The position numbers were made by a program, and so were the translations under genes. This document shows positions 26,986 through 36,933 of a DNA stretch of 64,000 bases, piece by piece. The DNA lies in the NCBI RefSeq assembly GCF_000178955.2, contig NC_016631.1:4650001-4714000 (forward strand), in the 5' to 3' direction. The notes below the pieces were generated by a model, which was not told the DNA's origin, made no database searches, and worked only from the letters and a program-made list of their open reading frames with translations. Source of the stretch: Granulicella mallensis MP5ACTX8 (GTDB lineage Bacteria; Acidobacteriota; Terriglobia; Terriglobales; Acidobacteriaceae). Position 1 is the first letter of the stretch. Each line of letters begins with the position of its first letter.

Positions 26986-27174
26986 ATGAAACTGCTTCTC
27001 TTCTGCCTTCTTCTCGTCATCTGCTGGCCCGCTGCGCTGCTTGCGCTGATTCTCTACCCCTTCATCTGGCTGGTCCTGCTGCCCTTCCGCCTCGTCGGAA
27101 TCGCGGTCAGCGGCGTCTTCGAACTGATCTCCGCGATCTTCACGCTTCCGGCCCGCGTTCTTCGTGCGATCTAG
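26986..27174 (+). CDS. Small hydrophobic membrane peptide
   Basis: A 62-residue protein made almost only of hydrophobic residues (LLLFCLLLVICWPAALLALI, LYPFIWLVLLPFRLVGIAV) with a short basic end. An AAGGAG ribosome-binding site precedes the ATG. No family recognised. It lies between dapD and the RNase J gene. Confidence 0.6.
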   Translation: MKLLLFCLLLVICWPAALLALILYPFIWLVLLPFRLVGIAVSGVFELISAIFTLPARVLRAI

Positions 27175-27240
27175 CGTAAAACCCGCTAATCGCCTGCCCT
27201 GTGCGTCTAACGGCCACTTCCTGCGCTAGACTGAAAGTCC

Positions 27241-28902
27241 ATGGCTTTAGAAAAACTGCAAATGATCCCCCTCGGCGGACTCGGCGAGTTCGGCATGAAC
27301 TGCCTGGCTCTCCGATTCGGCGACGATATCCTCGTTATCGACGCCGGCCTGATGTTCCCTGAAGAAGAGCTGCTGGGCGTCGACATCGTCGTCCCTGACA
27401 TCAGCTACCTCATCGAAAACCGTTCCATGGTCCGCGGCATCGTGCTCACGCACGGCCACGAGGACCACATCGGCGGCCTTCCCTGGATTCTGTCCGAGCT
27501 CAACGTTCCGGTCTACGGCACCGAGTTCACGCTCGCCTATGTCGAAGGCAAGCTCGACGAGCACCGCCTGCTCGACGACGCCGAGCTCATCGAGATCCTT
27601 CCCGGCAAGCGCTTCACCCTCGGGCCGTTCAGCGTCATGCCCATCCGGGTTACGCATTCGCTCGTCGATTGTGTCTCGCTCGCGATCCATACGCCCGTCG
27701 GCATCGTGCTGCACACCGGCGACTTCAAGATCGACCTCTCCTCTCCGGACGGCCACCCCTTCGATCTGCAGGCCTTCGCCGACCTCGGCAAACAGGGCGT
27801 GCTCGCTCTTCTGCAGGACTCCACCAACGTCGACCGTCCCGGCTTCACGCCCGGCGAAAAGGCCGTGATCCCACGCCTCGACGACATCTTTGCCGCGACC
27901 AAGAAGAAGATCTTCTTCTCCTGCTTCTCGTCGTCGATCCACCGCATCAAGATCGCCATGGAGCTCGCACACAAGCATGGCCGCAAGGTCGCGCTCGTCG
28001 GCCGCTCCATCGATAACTCGACGGAGATCGCGCAGGATCTCGGCTACATCGATCCGCCGCAGGGCCTCATCATCCACCCCGGGCAGATCCGCGACTTCGC
28101 TCCGGACAAGCTCTGCATCCTCATCTCCGGCACCCAGGGCGAGCCCATGTCCGCGCTCTCGCGCGCGGCGGTGGACAACCACAAGTTCGCGAAGATCGAT
28201 CCAGGCGATACCGTCCTGCTCAGCTCCCGCATCATCCCCGGCAACGAGAAGGGCATCTACCGCGTTATCGACCATCTCGAGCGGCGGGATGCTCGTGTCA
28301 TCCATGACGACGGCACCAACGGTCTGATCCACGTCTCCGGCCACGGCTCGCAGGAAGAGCTTCGCCTGATGATCAACCTCGTCAAGCCGAAGTTCTTCAT
28401 CCCCGTGCACGGCGACTACCGCCATCTCAAGCGCCACGTCGAGCTCGCTCTTTCGACCGGTGTCCCCGAGAAGGTCATCCTGCTCGAAGACGGCGATGTG
28501 CTCACGCTCGACAAGGACTCCGCACAGAAGACCGGCAAGGTCACCACCGGTCGCGTCTGCATCGACAACAACTCTACGGCCGACGTCGTCGAAGACACCG
28601 TCATCCGCGACCGCAAGCATCTTGGCGAAGACGGTCTCTTCCTGCCGATCATCGCGATCAACAAACGCACCGGCGCGATCGAAGGCCAGCCCGAGATCAC
28701 CACGCGCGGCTTCGCAGCCGATGATCCCGATCTGCTCCGCAATGCACGCGATATCGTCGTGCGTACCCTGGAGCAGTCCAGCGAAGAAGAGCGCCGCGAC
28801 TATGGCGTGATGAAAGACAAGATCCGCGGCGACCTCAAGCGCTTCATTCAGAAGAACGCCAATCGCCGTCCGTTGATCATGCCCATCATCCTGGAGTTGT
28901 AA
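27241..28902 (+). CDS. rnj: Ribonuclease J
   Basis: A 553-residue enzyme of the metallo-beta-lactamase/beta-CASP family, the normal RNase J size. The metal-binding motif is THGHEDHIGG at residues 70-79, preceded by VIDAGLMFPEE. The beta-CASP part shows FFSCFSSSIHRI and ISGTQGEPMSAL, and a C-terminal region carries VHGDYRHLKRH. RNase J has 5'-to-3' exonuclease and endonuclease activity on RNA in the cytoplasm. It is a single gene, followed by a strong hairpin. Confidence 0.95.
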   Translation: MALEKLQMIPLGGLGEFGMNCLALRFGDDILVIDAGLMFPEEELLGVDIVVPDISYLIENRSMVRGIVLTHGHEDHIGGLPWILSELNVPVYGTEFTLAYVEGKLDEHRLLDDAELIEILPGKRFTLGPFSVMPIRVTHSLVDCVSLAIHTPVGIVLHTGDFKIDLSSPDGHPFDLQAFADLGKQGVLALLQDSTNVDRPGFTPGEKAVIPRLDDIFAATKKKIFFSCFSSSIHRIKIAMELAHKHGRKVALVGRSIDNSTEIAQDLGYIDPPQGLIIHPGQIRDFAPDKLCILISGTQGEPMSALSRAAVDNHKFAKIDPGDTVLLSSRIIPGNEKGIYRVIDHLERRDARVIHDDGTNGLIHVSGHGSQEELRLMINLVKPKFFIPVHGDYRHLKRHVELALSTGVPEKVILLEDGDVLTLDKDSAQKTGKVTTGRVCIDNNSTADVVEDTVIRDRKHLGEDGLFLPIIAINKRTGAIEGQPEITTRGFAADDPDLLRNARDIVVRTLEQSSEEERRDYGVMKDKIRGDLKRFIQKNANRRPLIMPIILEL

Positions 28903-28930
28903 TACCGGAGCTGTAACCCCTGCCCGGATG

Positions 28931-28975
28931 CTTTTGTTCTTCTCTCTGTCAGTTCGGCAGAGAGAAGAACAAAAG
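28931..28975. terminator. Perfect 18-bp hairpin after RNase J
   Basis: Arms cttttgttcttctctctg and its exact complement separated by nine bases; the A/T-rich outer part of the stem resembles a bidirectional terminator. Confidence 0.75.
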
Positions 28976-29054
28976 AAATCATTCCCACAATGCAAGAGTT
29001 CACGGAGCAGGGTTATCCTACTCGCGTGCTATTGCGCTCTGGTGGAGATCCTTC

Positions 29055-29543
29055 ATGCTCAGGCCCCGACTTGCCATCCTTGTCTCCGTTTGCCTCTTGT
29101 CTGCAGCAACCTGCCTCTGGGCGACGACGCGGAAGGCCGGTCTGTGGGAACTGACCACGACCATGACCTGGCAGCAGTCTCCGCTTCCCTCGGGCATCAT
29201 TCCTCCCGGCGGAGAGCCGCACACCACGCTGGTCTGCCTGACCCAGCAGCAGCTGGCACAATATGGTTCCGTTCTCCCCCAGGTAGCCGGTTGCCAGATA
29301 TCGAATGTGGCCGTCAAAGCGAATAGTGTGACGGCGGATATGGTCTGCTCCGGCAAGATGACCGGTAAGGGAACCCTGGAGTCCTCCTGGAGCGACGACA
29401 GCCATGCTACGGGCACGGTCCACTTCCTCGGATCGATTCAAGTCGGCACAGACAGTAAGACCATCGAGTGGACCAACCACTCTTCCTCGGTATTCAAAAG
29501 TGCCGACTGCGGTGCGGTAAAACCCACGCCTCCAGCTCAATAG
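29055..29543 (+). CDS. Exported DUF3617 protein
   Basis: A 162-residue protein with a signal peptide (about residues 1-23) followed by a DUF3617-like domain. RKAGLWELTTTMTWQQ at the start and KMTGKGTLESSW with SKTIEW later match the family pattern, and three cysteines could form disulfides. DUF3617 proteins are periplasmic proteins of unknown function, frequent in Acidobacteria and Proteobacteria. Confidence 0.82.
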   Translation: MLRPRLAILVSVCLLSAATCLWATTRKAGLWELTTTMTWQQSPLPSGIIPPGGEPHTTLVCLTQQQLAQYGSVLPQVAGCQISNVAVKANSVTADMVCSGKMTGKGTLESSWSDDSHATGTVHFLGSIQVGTDSKTIEWTNHSSSVFKSADCGAVKPTPPAQ

Positions 29544-29622
29544 AGCAGCCTTTCTGTCCGCAGATCGTGTCTGACCAATCGACGACTACGCTTTTGCCAT
29601 TGTCTCTGAGATAGGCCCGGGG

Positions 29623-29963
29623 CTCACAGGCTGCGGAAAAGGCCCCATTTGATCTTTAGGGCCAACGGCCCGTTTCATATCAGCCTGGGGCAAAGCGAAC
29701 CCGGGTCAACACGCGACAGCGTGGTGGCTCGGGGAGCGACGCCCCAGGTTAGTGCAGGAGAAGAAAGCCGAGGGCTGTAAGCCCGACTCATCTTCTGCGC
29801 AGGGCACGATGAATCGGGCTTACAGCCCTCTGCTTTCGAGTTGACCCTGTACCTGGGGCTACGCTTGCAGCGAGCTAGAAACCGCTCGCTGCTCCGCTCC
29901 ACCCCAGGCTGGGATGAAACGGGCCCTTGGCCCTAAGATCAAATGCGATTCCGTAGCCTGTGA
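29623..29963. repeat. Large nested palindromic repeat
   Basis: About 340 bases fold back on themselves. The ends tcacaggct/agcctgtga (29623 and 29955), arms of about 42 bases at 29648-29690 and 29902-29943, gggtcaac/gttgaccc (29703 and 29840) and an inner pair gagggctgtaagcccga/tcgggcttacagccctc (29770 and 29814) are all nested. It has no coding frame and lies before the receptor gene. It looks like a non-autonomous mobile or structured-RNA element. Confidence 0.82.
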
Positions 29964-30266
29964 AGTCGCACCCCATAAAAACTCTCTTGAAGAGAAACAG
30001 CCATGAACGTTCCCATTTCTTCTCTGAGGGATACCCGTCCGTTTTGCGGATGATTACCTACAAATAACCATATTTTGCGCAGTTCCCTGCTCGGAACATG
30101 CCCGAATATGAATTTAACGAAAATGGCATGTATATTGCATGTTAACGATCATCCCAGGCGGGCTGTCCTTCTTCTGAAGAGGCTGCAATCCAGCTCACTG
30201 GACCCACTCACAACGATTTCTGCCAGTGTTACGAGTTTTTCTACCCATACCTTCTTAAGGAGCTCC
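29964..30266. other. Leader region of the first TonB-dependent receptor
   Basis: About 300 bases without a convincing gene. The region is AT-richer than its surroundings and contains several possible -10 hexamers; no specific operator was recognised. The receptor frame is open back to 30075, but that part lacks a ribosome-binding site and a signal peptide. Confidence 0.5.
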
Positions 30267-33200
30267 ATGCGTCGAAGCTTTATAGGATCCGTACTCCTGT
30301 TCATACTTTTTGCAGTGCCCGCAATCATCTATGCGCAGACAACTGCCTCAGTAAATGGTACCGTTACCGACCCGTCGGATGCAGTCATTCCCGGCGCCAC
30401 GGTTGTTCTCTCCAAAGCTTCGACCGGTGTTCGCTACGAGGTCAAGTCGGATTCGGCTGGCTCCTATCACTTCGCGAGCGTTCCCCCGGGCCCCGGGTAT
30501 TCGTTGGAGTTCAGCGCTCCGGGCTTCTCCCCGTTCAAGATCAACGATATCTATGTAAACGTTGCAAACTCTCGTACGCAGAACGCAAAGCTGACTGTCG
30601 GCATCTCGACGGTGGAAGTGCAGGTCACCGATTCATCAGACGTGACGCTCAACACGACCGACGCCAGCATCGGCAACAACTTCCAGGTATCGAAGTTGCA
30701 AGATCTGCCCGTGTATGACCGCAGCACGCCAAGCGTGCTCTTTAGCCTGCAGCCCGGCATTACTTCAAGCGGTGCCACCACCGGCGCACGCACCGACCAA
30801 AACAATGTTACGGTCGACGGCCTGGACGTAAACGATGTCTCCAACGGTACCTTCGCCTCAATCACGGGCAACGCCCCGGTCGACTCGATCCAGGAGTTCC
30901 GCGGTACCACCGGCGGTTTCACCGCGGACAATGGTCCGGGCGGTGGCGGTCAGTTCCAACTCATCACCCGCAGCGGCTCGAACCAGTGGCACGGCAACAT
31001 CAACGAGTATCATCGCGACAACTCCACCACGGCGAATAACTGGTTCGATGCCAATGAGGGTGTTCCTCAGCCGGAGCTGGTCCAAAACCAGTTCGGCGGT
31101 GCCGTGGGCGGTCCGATCCTGCACGACAAGCTTTTCTTCTTCTTCAATTTTCTGGACTCGCGCATCGCGCAGCAGGCAACAGTAGAGCGTACGGTTCCTC
31201 TCCCCTCCTTAGCTGCGGGCACCATCTCCTACATCAACAACAATACGGGCTGCACTGACTCTTCTCGACAGAACACCGCCGCGAACTGCATCTCTTCTCT
31301 TACCCCTGCCCAGGTGCAGCAGATCGATCCGGCCCATGTGGGAGAAAGCCCGCAGATCCTTGCCCTCTTCCAAAACCGCTATCCGGCACCAAACGATCTG
31401 AGCCACGGCGACGGAGTGAACACTGCAGGCTTCCGTTTTAATTCGCCGGAGCCCGACAATCTAACCAACTACACAGGACGAGTTGACTATGCCTTTACCC
31501 CGCAGATCAAGTTCTTCGGTATAGGCAACGTCACTCGTCAAAACGCGGTACAGTCAAACGGCTTGCAGCAGTTCCCCGGCGATCCTCCGTCACAGCAGTT
31601 CGTCGACCGCAGCTATAGATATGCAGCCGGCATGGACTGGGAGATTAGCCAATCGAAGTTCAACCAGCTCACCTATGGAAGCACCGTGCAGGACTTTGAC
31701 GACTCGCGACCCTCAAATGTCGAGGGGCTTTACCACGTCGATTTTTTCAATGGTTTCACTCCCACGCTTGTGGACGATCCTTACTCCAACCCCTCGGGCG
31801 CGACTTCTCGCCACGTGATCATCTCGCAGGTGAATGACAACTTTACCTGGACCCTCGGACGTCACCAGTTGCAGCTGGGCGGCTACTTCAAGTGGATTCA
31901 CTTCATGAACAGCACCACCAGTGGCTACGACACCTATAACATCGGTCTCGGCGGCCACCTCAGTGGCATTCCTCAACTTGAACCGAAGAACATTCTGCCA
32001 GCGGATAGCACGGCATCGGAGGATTTCGACAACGCCTTTGTCTCTTCACTGGGACGTCTTGCGAGCACCGCCGGCACCTTCAACTATGACGTCAACGGCA
32101 ACGCACTGGCGCAACCTTCTTCCTCCATTCGCAAATGGGTCGACTACCAGACACAGTCCTATATCAGCGATAGCTGGAAGATCACTCCGCAGCTTACGAT
32201 CAATGCGGGCTTAAACTACCAGTTCTTTACGGTGCCCTATGAGAGCCAGGGTCTTGAAACCATCCAGACCACGGGCTTCGACCAGTACTTTGATGCTCGC
32301 CTGAAGCAGAGTGCGGCCGGCATCTCGGGCAACAACGCTGTGCCGTTTATTACCTATGTGCTAGGCGGCAAAAAGAACAACGGCCCGGGGTTCTACAAGT
32401 CAAACTTGCTGGACTTCGCTCCGCACCTGGCCTTAGCGTATACACCTGGCTTCGATCCATCCACGGTCTTCAACGCCAGCGCGAGCCTCGTCTATGACCG
32501 CACCGTCATCAACGCGATTCTGAATCAGCAGATTGAGTACTCCTATCTGTTCCAGCAGAACGTCACCAATCAGAATGGCAATGTTAACGACCCAACCGGC
32601 TCCGTCGCCAACGACCCGCGCATCGCTTCTGCACCGACCGTAGCGGCCCCCCCTACCCCCAAGGCTCCCTTCCAACCCTGGGTCACCAACGGTGTTCCCA
32701 ATGGCCTGCAAGGAGGCCAATTCAACACCACGGTCGATCCAAACCTCAAGACGCCGTATTCCATCCTGCTCAGCTTTGGCATGCAGCACCAGTTCAAGGG
32801 TTCTACCGTGCTCAAGGTCAACTATGTCGGTCGTCTTGGCCGCAGACTGCTGGCGCAGGGCGACGCCGCCCAGCTGATCGACTTCCCCGATGCCGCATCG
32901 GGCCAGACGATGAACCAGGCCATGCAGAACATCGAGCGTGAAGTTCGTGCTGGAAAGAGCGCGAATAACCTGCCTGCGGAACCCTGGTTCGAACATCAGC
33001 TCGCCAGCAACTTTAAGAGCAGCGGGTCGACAATCTACCCGAATAACACCTCAGCTGCCGCTTCCTCTAATACAGATCTGGTCAGGGTTGGCGACTTCGG
33101 CGATTTCATCCAGGCGCTCTCTCCCTACCTGCAGCCCAACGTGGGTATGTCCGCCCAGTTCGGCGAAAATACCTTTTTCACCAACAAGGGTTTCTCCAGT

Positions 33201-33980
33201 TATAACGGCCTGCTCGTCACGCTGCAGAAGAACCTGAGCCAGGGGCTGCAGTTCGACGTGAACTATACCTGGTCGCACTCCATTGACAACACGTCAGAGG
33301 TAGCGGTCGACGGCGCCGGCGACGGATATGGGTTTATCTGCGATCTCGTGCATCCGCGTGCGTGCCGTGGCAACTCTGACTTTGACACCACACACTACAT
33401 CACCAGCGACGTAACCTATGCGCTGCCCTTCGGTCGCGGACGCAAGTTCGGCGCTACTCTGCCGCGGTTTGCCGACGAACTGATCGGTGGTTGGAGCGTG
33501 AGCGGTATTCCGTCCTGGCACAGCGGGCAGGCATGGTCACCTCTCTCAGGTGCCTTCGTCGCCGGCTTCGCAAACAATGCCCCAGCTATCTTCAATGGCG
33601 ATAAAAACGCCATTAAGCGTGGCATTCACAAAGGGGCGGATGGCTCGCCGAATGTCTTTGCTGATCCCACTGCAGCAGTGAATGCGTTCTCCGGGCCGCT
33701 CGGGCTTAGCATAGGAAGCCGCAACATCCTTCGTGGCCCCGAGTTCTTCAACATGGATGCAGGGCTGGCTAAGACCTTCGCGATCATCCCGTCCAGGAAC
33801 ATAAATTTCAAGTTCCGTGCTGATGCCTTCAATGTCTTGAATCATCCCAACTTTGACGATCTTGACTATGGAAGCTATAGCGGGCAAACCACCATCACCG
33901 CTACGAGCAACTTCGGTCAGCTCACCGCAACCAACGGAAACCCTCGCGTGCTGCAACTCTCAGGCCGCATCGAGTTCTAA
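30267..33980 (+). CDS. Oar-like TonB-dependent receptor
   Basis: A 1,237-residue outer-membrane protein. ATG 30267 is chosen because AAGGAG lies five bases upstream and a signal peptide (MRRSFIGSVLLFILFAVPAI) follows. Residues about 30-115 form a carboxypeptidase-regulatory-like domain (SVNGTVTDPSDAVIPGATV), next comes a plug domain (NNVTVDGLDVND, DSIQEFRG), then a large beta-barrel ending in an aromatic-terminated strand (VLQLSGRIEF). Such receptors import oligosaccharides or other large substrates, or act in the outer membrane without import. The substrate is unknown. A terminator follows. Confidence 0.93.
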   Translation: MRRSFIGSVLLFILFAVPAIIYAQTTASVNGTVTDPSDAVIPGATVVLSKASTGVRYEVKSDSAGSYHFASVPPGPGYSLEFSAPGFSPFKINDIYVNVANSRTQNAKLTVGISTVEVQVTDSSDVTLNTTDASIGNNFQVSKLQDLPVYDRSTPSVLFSLQPGITSSGATTGARTDQNNVTVDGLDVNDVSNGTFASITGNAPVDSIQEFRGTTGGFTADNGPGGGGQFQLITRSGSNQWHGNINEYHRDNSTTANNWFDANEGVPQPELVQNQFGGAVGGPILHDKLFFFFNFLDSRIAQQATVERTVPLPSLAAGTISYINNNTGCTDSSRQNTAANCISSLTPAQVQQIDPAHVGESPQILALFQNRYPAPNDLSHGDGVNTAGFRFNSPEPDNLTNYTGRVDYAFTPQIKFFGIGNVTRQNAVQSNGLQQFPGDPPSQQFVDRSYRYAAGMDWEISQSKFNQLTYGSTVQDFDDSRPSNVEGLYHVDFFNGFTPTLVDDPYSNPSGATSRHVIISQVNDNFTWTLGRHQLQLGGYFKWIHFMNSTTSGYDTYNIGLGGHLSGIPQLEPKNILPADSTASEDFDNAFVSSLGRLASTAGTFNYDVNGNALAQPSSSIRKWVDYQTQSYISDSWKITPQLTINAGLNYQFFTVPYESQGLETIQTTGFDQYFDARLKQSAAGISGNNAVPFITYVLGGKKNNGPGFYKSNLLDFAPHLALAYTPGFDPSTVFNASASLVYDRTVINAILNQQIEYSYLFQQNVTNQNGNVNDPTGSVANDPRIASAPTVAAPPTPKAPFQPWVTNGVPNGLQGGQFNTTVDPNLKTPYSILLSFGMQHQFKGSTVLKVNYVGRLGRRLLAQGDAAQLIDFPDAASGQTMNQAMQNIEREVRAGKSANNLPAEPWFEHQLASNFKSSGSTIYPNNTSAAASSNTDLVRVGDFGDFIQALSPYLQPNVGMSAQFGENTFFTNKGFSSYNGLLVTLQKNLSQGLQFDVNYTWSHSIDNTSEVAVDGAGDGYGFICDLVHPRACRGNSDFDTTHYITSDVTYALPFGRGRKFGATLPRFADELIGGWSVSGIPSWHSGQAWSPLSGAFVAGFANNAPAIFNGDKNAIKRGIHKGADGSPNVFADPTAAVNAFSGPLGLSIGSRNILRGPEFFNMDAGLAKTFAIIPSRNINFKFRADAFNVLNHPNFDDLDYGSYSGQTTITATSNFGQLTATNGNPRVLQLSGRIEF

Positions 33981-33992
33981 GCACTCCCGGAC

Positions 33993-34028
33993 AACAAAGG
34001 GCCGCGGGTTTCCCCGCGGCCCTTTGTT
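33993..34028. terminator. Strong terminator between convergent genes
   Basis: Arms aacaaagggccgcggg and complement around a short loop, ending in ttgttat. It lies between the receptor gene and the convergent DUF2059 gene. Confidence 0.88.
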
Positions 34029-34052
34029 ATATGCGGTGCAATTGAACTTAGA

Positions 34053-34610
34053 CTAGTTCTTCGCTGCCGGGCTGCTCGACTTCGGAGTAGTCGCAGCCAT
34101 CTGCTTTGCCTCGTCTTCCATCAAAGCCTTTAGCTTCGGCTGGACATCGACCATCCGCGACTGTGTAAGCTGCATCGCAGAAGACATCAGTTGCGGCATC
34201 TTGTTCAATACCGCCTGGCCCGTCGGAGATTTATAGAACGTGACCATTCCGTCAATCTCGTCCTCGGTAAAGTTCTGCGCATAGAGCGTCACGAACTGCG
34301 GCTCCATAGCCTTCCAGCCCATACTGTCGATCACGATCTGCATAGCCTTCGCCTGGTAGTCCGTCACGATCTTCTTCTGCTCCGGCGTCATCGAATCGGC
34401 CCCAGGCTGCTGCTGCATCATCTGCTCGGTCTGTCCCTTCACCGCCTCCATCATCTGATCCATCATGCGATCCATATGCATGACGCTGACAAGCTCTTCC
34501 ACCTTCGCACGCTTGGACGCCTCATCGGCATGTGCCACACAGGGAGCCACGGCCAGGGCCAGCACCAGGACTACAACCCAGCGCTGCATCAAATTCTTCT
34601 TAGTTCTCAC
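34053..34610 (-). CDS. Exported DUF2059 protein
   Basis: A 185-residue protein starting at GTG 34610, or possibly at the in-frame ATG 34589, with a signal peptide ending VAHADE. The body matches DUF2059: MHMDRMMDQMMEAVKGQ, a methionine/glutamine-rich segment, and NFTEDEIDGMVTFYKSPTGQ, the family's most conserved block. Its function is unknown. It starts three bases after the OPT transporter stop, with the ribosome-binding site (GGAG) inside the end of that gene, so the two are an operon. Confidence 0.88.
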   Translation of the reverse strand: MRTKKNLMQRWVVVLVLALAVAPCVAHADEASKRAKVEELVSVMHMDRMMDQMMEAVKGQTEQMMQQQPGADSMTPEQKKIVTDYQAKAMQIVIDSMGWKAMEPQFVTLYAQNFTEDEIDGMVTFYKSPTGQAVLNKMPQLMSSAMQLTQSRMVDVQPKLKALMEDEAKQMAATTPKSSSPAAKN

Positions 34611-34613
34611 GAT

Positions 34614-36845
34614 TTACTGCTCCTTATTTCCCAGCGGTTTGCGTGCAAAGTAGTAGAGACTGAAAGCCAGCAGCGCGAACGCCACGCAACTGACCCAATC
34701 CTTGTAGAGGGGATTTGTCGTGCTGAAATGCGGCGTCGGACGATGCGTCACAAACTCTTCCAACAGCTTCAGTCCCACACCTGCCAAACCCATGATGCCG
34801 CCCGCTGCGATCAAGCCTGAGGCCAGCAGGCTTCCGGACGAGACCTCATTCTCGGCTTCGCTCTTCTCCCCTTCGCCGGCCTTCGCCGCCGCCCGATCCA
34901 CCAGCCAGCGCACGACGCCGCCGCAGAAGATCGCCAGCGTAGTGCCGATGGAGAGATACGCTCCCACCGCAAAGGTAAGCGACCGTATTCCCAGCAGCTC
35001 AATGCCAATGACCAGGGCCACTCCCAGTAGCACCAGGCTCCACGGCAGCTTACGGCTCAGGATGCCGTTGATGACCGTCGCCATCAGACGTCCCTGAGGC
35101 GCCGCAACCTCCTCGCTTCCGATGCCCTGTACCCACTGGATCTCAATCTGCTTCGTCGCGGGATTGTAGAGATACTTGCCATCCTCCAGCGTCGACGACC
35201 CGATGGAGTTGAGCAGCTCATACTGCCTGCCGTTCGAAACGGAGCCACCCGTTCCCTTCGCCTTCGATCCCCACGGCGTCAGGCTGAAGGTGTCGCGCTT
35301 GAAGGCTCCCTGGTCCTGCACGCCATCCGGCAGCGTGGCGAGCGTCATGGCACGTGGCTGCGGCAGCTTTTGAAAGCTCTCGAACCCGTTGTTCATCGCG
35401 GTAAGCGTCGGGCCAATGGCAAAGACCGAGACGATCACCCCTACCATCACCGCAAGCTGCTGCTTCCAGGGAGTCGCCCCGATCAGATAACCAGTCTTCA
35501 GATCCTGGGACGTATCGCCCGCATTCGAGGCGGCAACGCAGACCATGCCGCCGATCGTAATCGCCAGCGCGCCAAATGCCGGGGCCGTCCACCCCTTCAC
35601 CAGGAAGATCGCGGCAGTCGCCATCAGGGTAGCAATCGTCATGCCCGACACCGGGCTCGCGCTCGATCCCACGATGCCCACAATGCGCGCACTCACCGTC
35701 ACGAACAGGAAGCCGAAGACGATCACCAGCAGCGAGGCCGCGATATTCGCCAGCCAACCAACCTGGGCTCCGGGAACGGGCTTGAACTGAAGGAACAGGA
35801 ACATCAGCACGATCAACAGAACGCTGCCGCCGACCACTACGCTCATCGGCATGTCGCGTTCCGTACGGCTTTCCGTCTCAACCTCCGCAGTCTTGCTCTT
35901 CCCCATCTTCGCGAAACCGGAGGTCAGCGCTCCGATAATCGTCGGCGCAGTGCGTAACAATGTAATCAGACCGCTCGCCGCCACCGCGCCCGCGCCCATG
36001 GGCCGCACATAGGTCTTCCACAGATCGCTGGGGCTCATCATGCTGATCGGCACGGTGCCCGGATACAGCGGCCCGCTCAGGTGCTTACCGAAGAAGACGA
36101 TCGCGGGCATCAGCACCAACCAGGAAAAGACGCCGCCCGCCAGCATGATCGCCGACACACGAATCCCGATGATGTACCCCACGCCCAGGTACTCCGGCGT
36201 AACGTCCGCGCGGAGTGCCGCACCCTTCAAAACCTGCTGCCCGTTGGGATCGAAGTTCGGCTGATAGTTAGGCGTGCCCGGAAACAGCCCCAACAGGTTC
36301 TCATTCTGGAAGAGCGTATAGAGTCCGCCCAATCCCAGCCCCAGAAACACCCGGCTGGCAAACGACCCGCCGCGCTCGCCCGCCTGTAATACGTCCGCGC
36401 AGGCAGTGCCCTCGGGATAGACCAGCGTCCCATGCTCCTCGACGATCAACTGCCGCCGCAGCGGGATCATGAACAGCACGCCCAACCAGCCGCCAAACAG
36501 TGCCAGGGCGAAGATGCGAGAGGCCTCCAGATCGAAGCCCAGGAAGATAAGCGCCGGAAGCGTAAAGATCACGCCCGAGGCGATCGACTGGCCGGCATTG
36601 CCGGTCGTCTGCACAATATTGTTTTCCAGAATCGACGCCCTGCCGAAGACCCGCAGGATCGAGATCGACAGCACCGAGATCGGGATGCTGGCCGCCACGG
36701 TCAGACCAGCCCGCAGGCCGACATAAACCGTGACCGCGCCAAAGATGACGCCAAAGATCGAACCGAGCAGCAACGCCCGGAATGACAGCTCCTTCCGATT
36801 CTCAGAAGCGGGCACAAAGGGGCGGAAGGTTGAGGGTACAGCCAT
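34614..36845 (-). CDS. OPT family oligopeptide transporter
   Basis: A 743-residue protein with about sixteen membrane segments. The start ELSFRALLLGSIFGVIFGAV, then NNIVQTTGNAGQSIASGVIF and HGTLVYPEGTACADVLQAGE, are OPT-family signatures. A long, less hydrophobic stretch lies at about residues 480-580. OPT members take up oligopeptides or metal chelates by proton symport. It is the first gene of a two-gene operon with the DUF2059 gene. Substrate unknown. Confidence 0.93.
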   Translation of the reverse strand: MAVPSTFRPFVPASENRKELSFRALLLGSIFGVIFGAVTVYVGLRAGLTVAASIPISVLSISILRVFGRASILENNIVQTTGNAGQSIASGVIFTLPALIFLGFDLEASRIFALALFGGWLGVLFMIPLRRQLIVEEHGTLVYPEGTACADVLQAGERGGSFASRVFLGLGLGGLYTLFQNENLLGLFPGTPNYQPNFDPNGQQVLKGAALRADVTPEYLGVGYIIGIRVSAIMLAGGVFSWLVLMPAIVFFGKHLSGPLYPGTVPISMMSPSDLWKTYVRPMGAGAVAASGLITLLRTAPTIIGALTSGFAKMGKSKTAEVETESRTERDMPMSVVVGGSVLLIVLMFLFLQFKPVPGAQVGWLANIAASLLVIVFGFLFVTVSARIVGIVGSSASPVSGMTIATLMATAAIFLVKGWTAPAFGALAITIGGMVCVAASNAGDTSQDLKTGYLIGATPWKQQLAVMVGVIVSVFAIGPTLTAMNNGFESFQKLPQPRAMTLATLPDGVQDQGAFKRDTFSLTPWGSKAKGTGGSVSNGRQYELLNSIGSSTLEDGKYLYNPATKQIEIQWVQGIGSEEVAAPQGRLMATVINGILSRKLPWSLVLLGVALVIGIELLGIRSLTFAVGAYLSIGTTLAIFCGGVVRWLVDRAAAKAGEGEKSEAENEVSSGSLLASGLIAAGGIMGLAGVGLKLLEEFVTHRPTPHFSTTNPLYKDWVSCVAFALLAFSLYYFARKPLGNKEQ

Positions 36846-36933
36846 CAGACAGGGTCTCCCAAAGGTAAAACAGAGTTAGCAGCGTTGGATGGGAGTGTAT
36901 CAGCGTGGCTTGACCGCTTGCTTGGACGAGCAG

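Noticed and set aside
30075..30266. Longer N-terminus of the first TonB-dependent receptor
   Set aside because: The 64 extra residues contain no signal peptide, while the ATG at 30267 has a good ribosome-binding site and a signal peptide.
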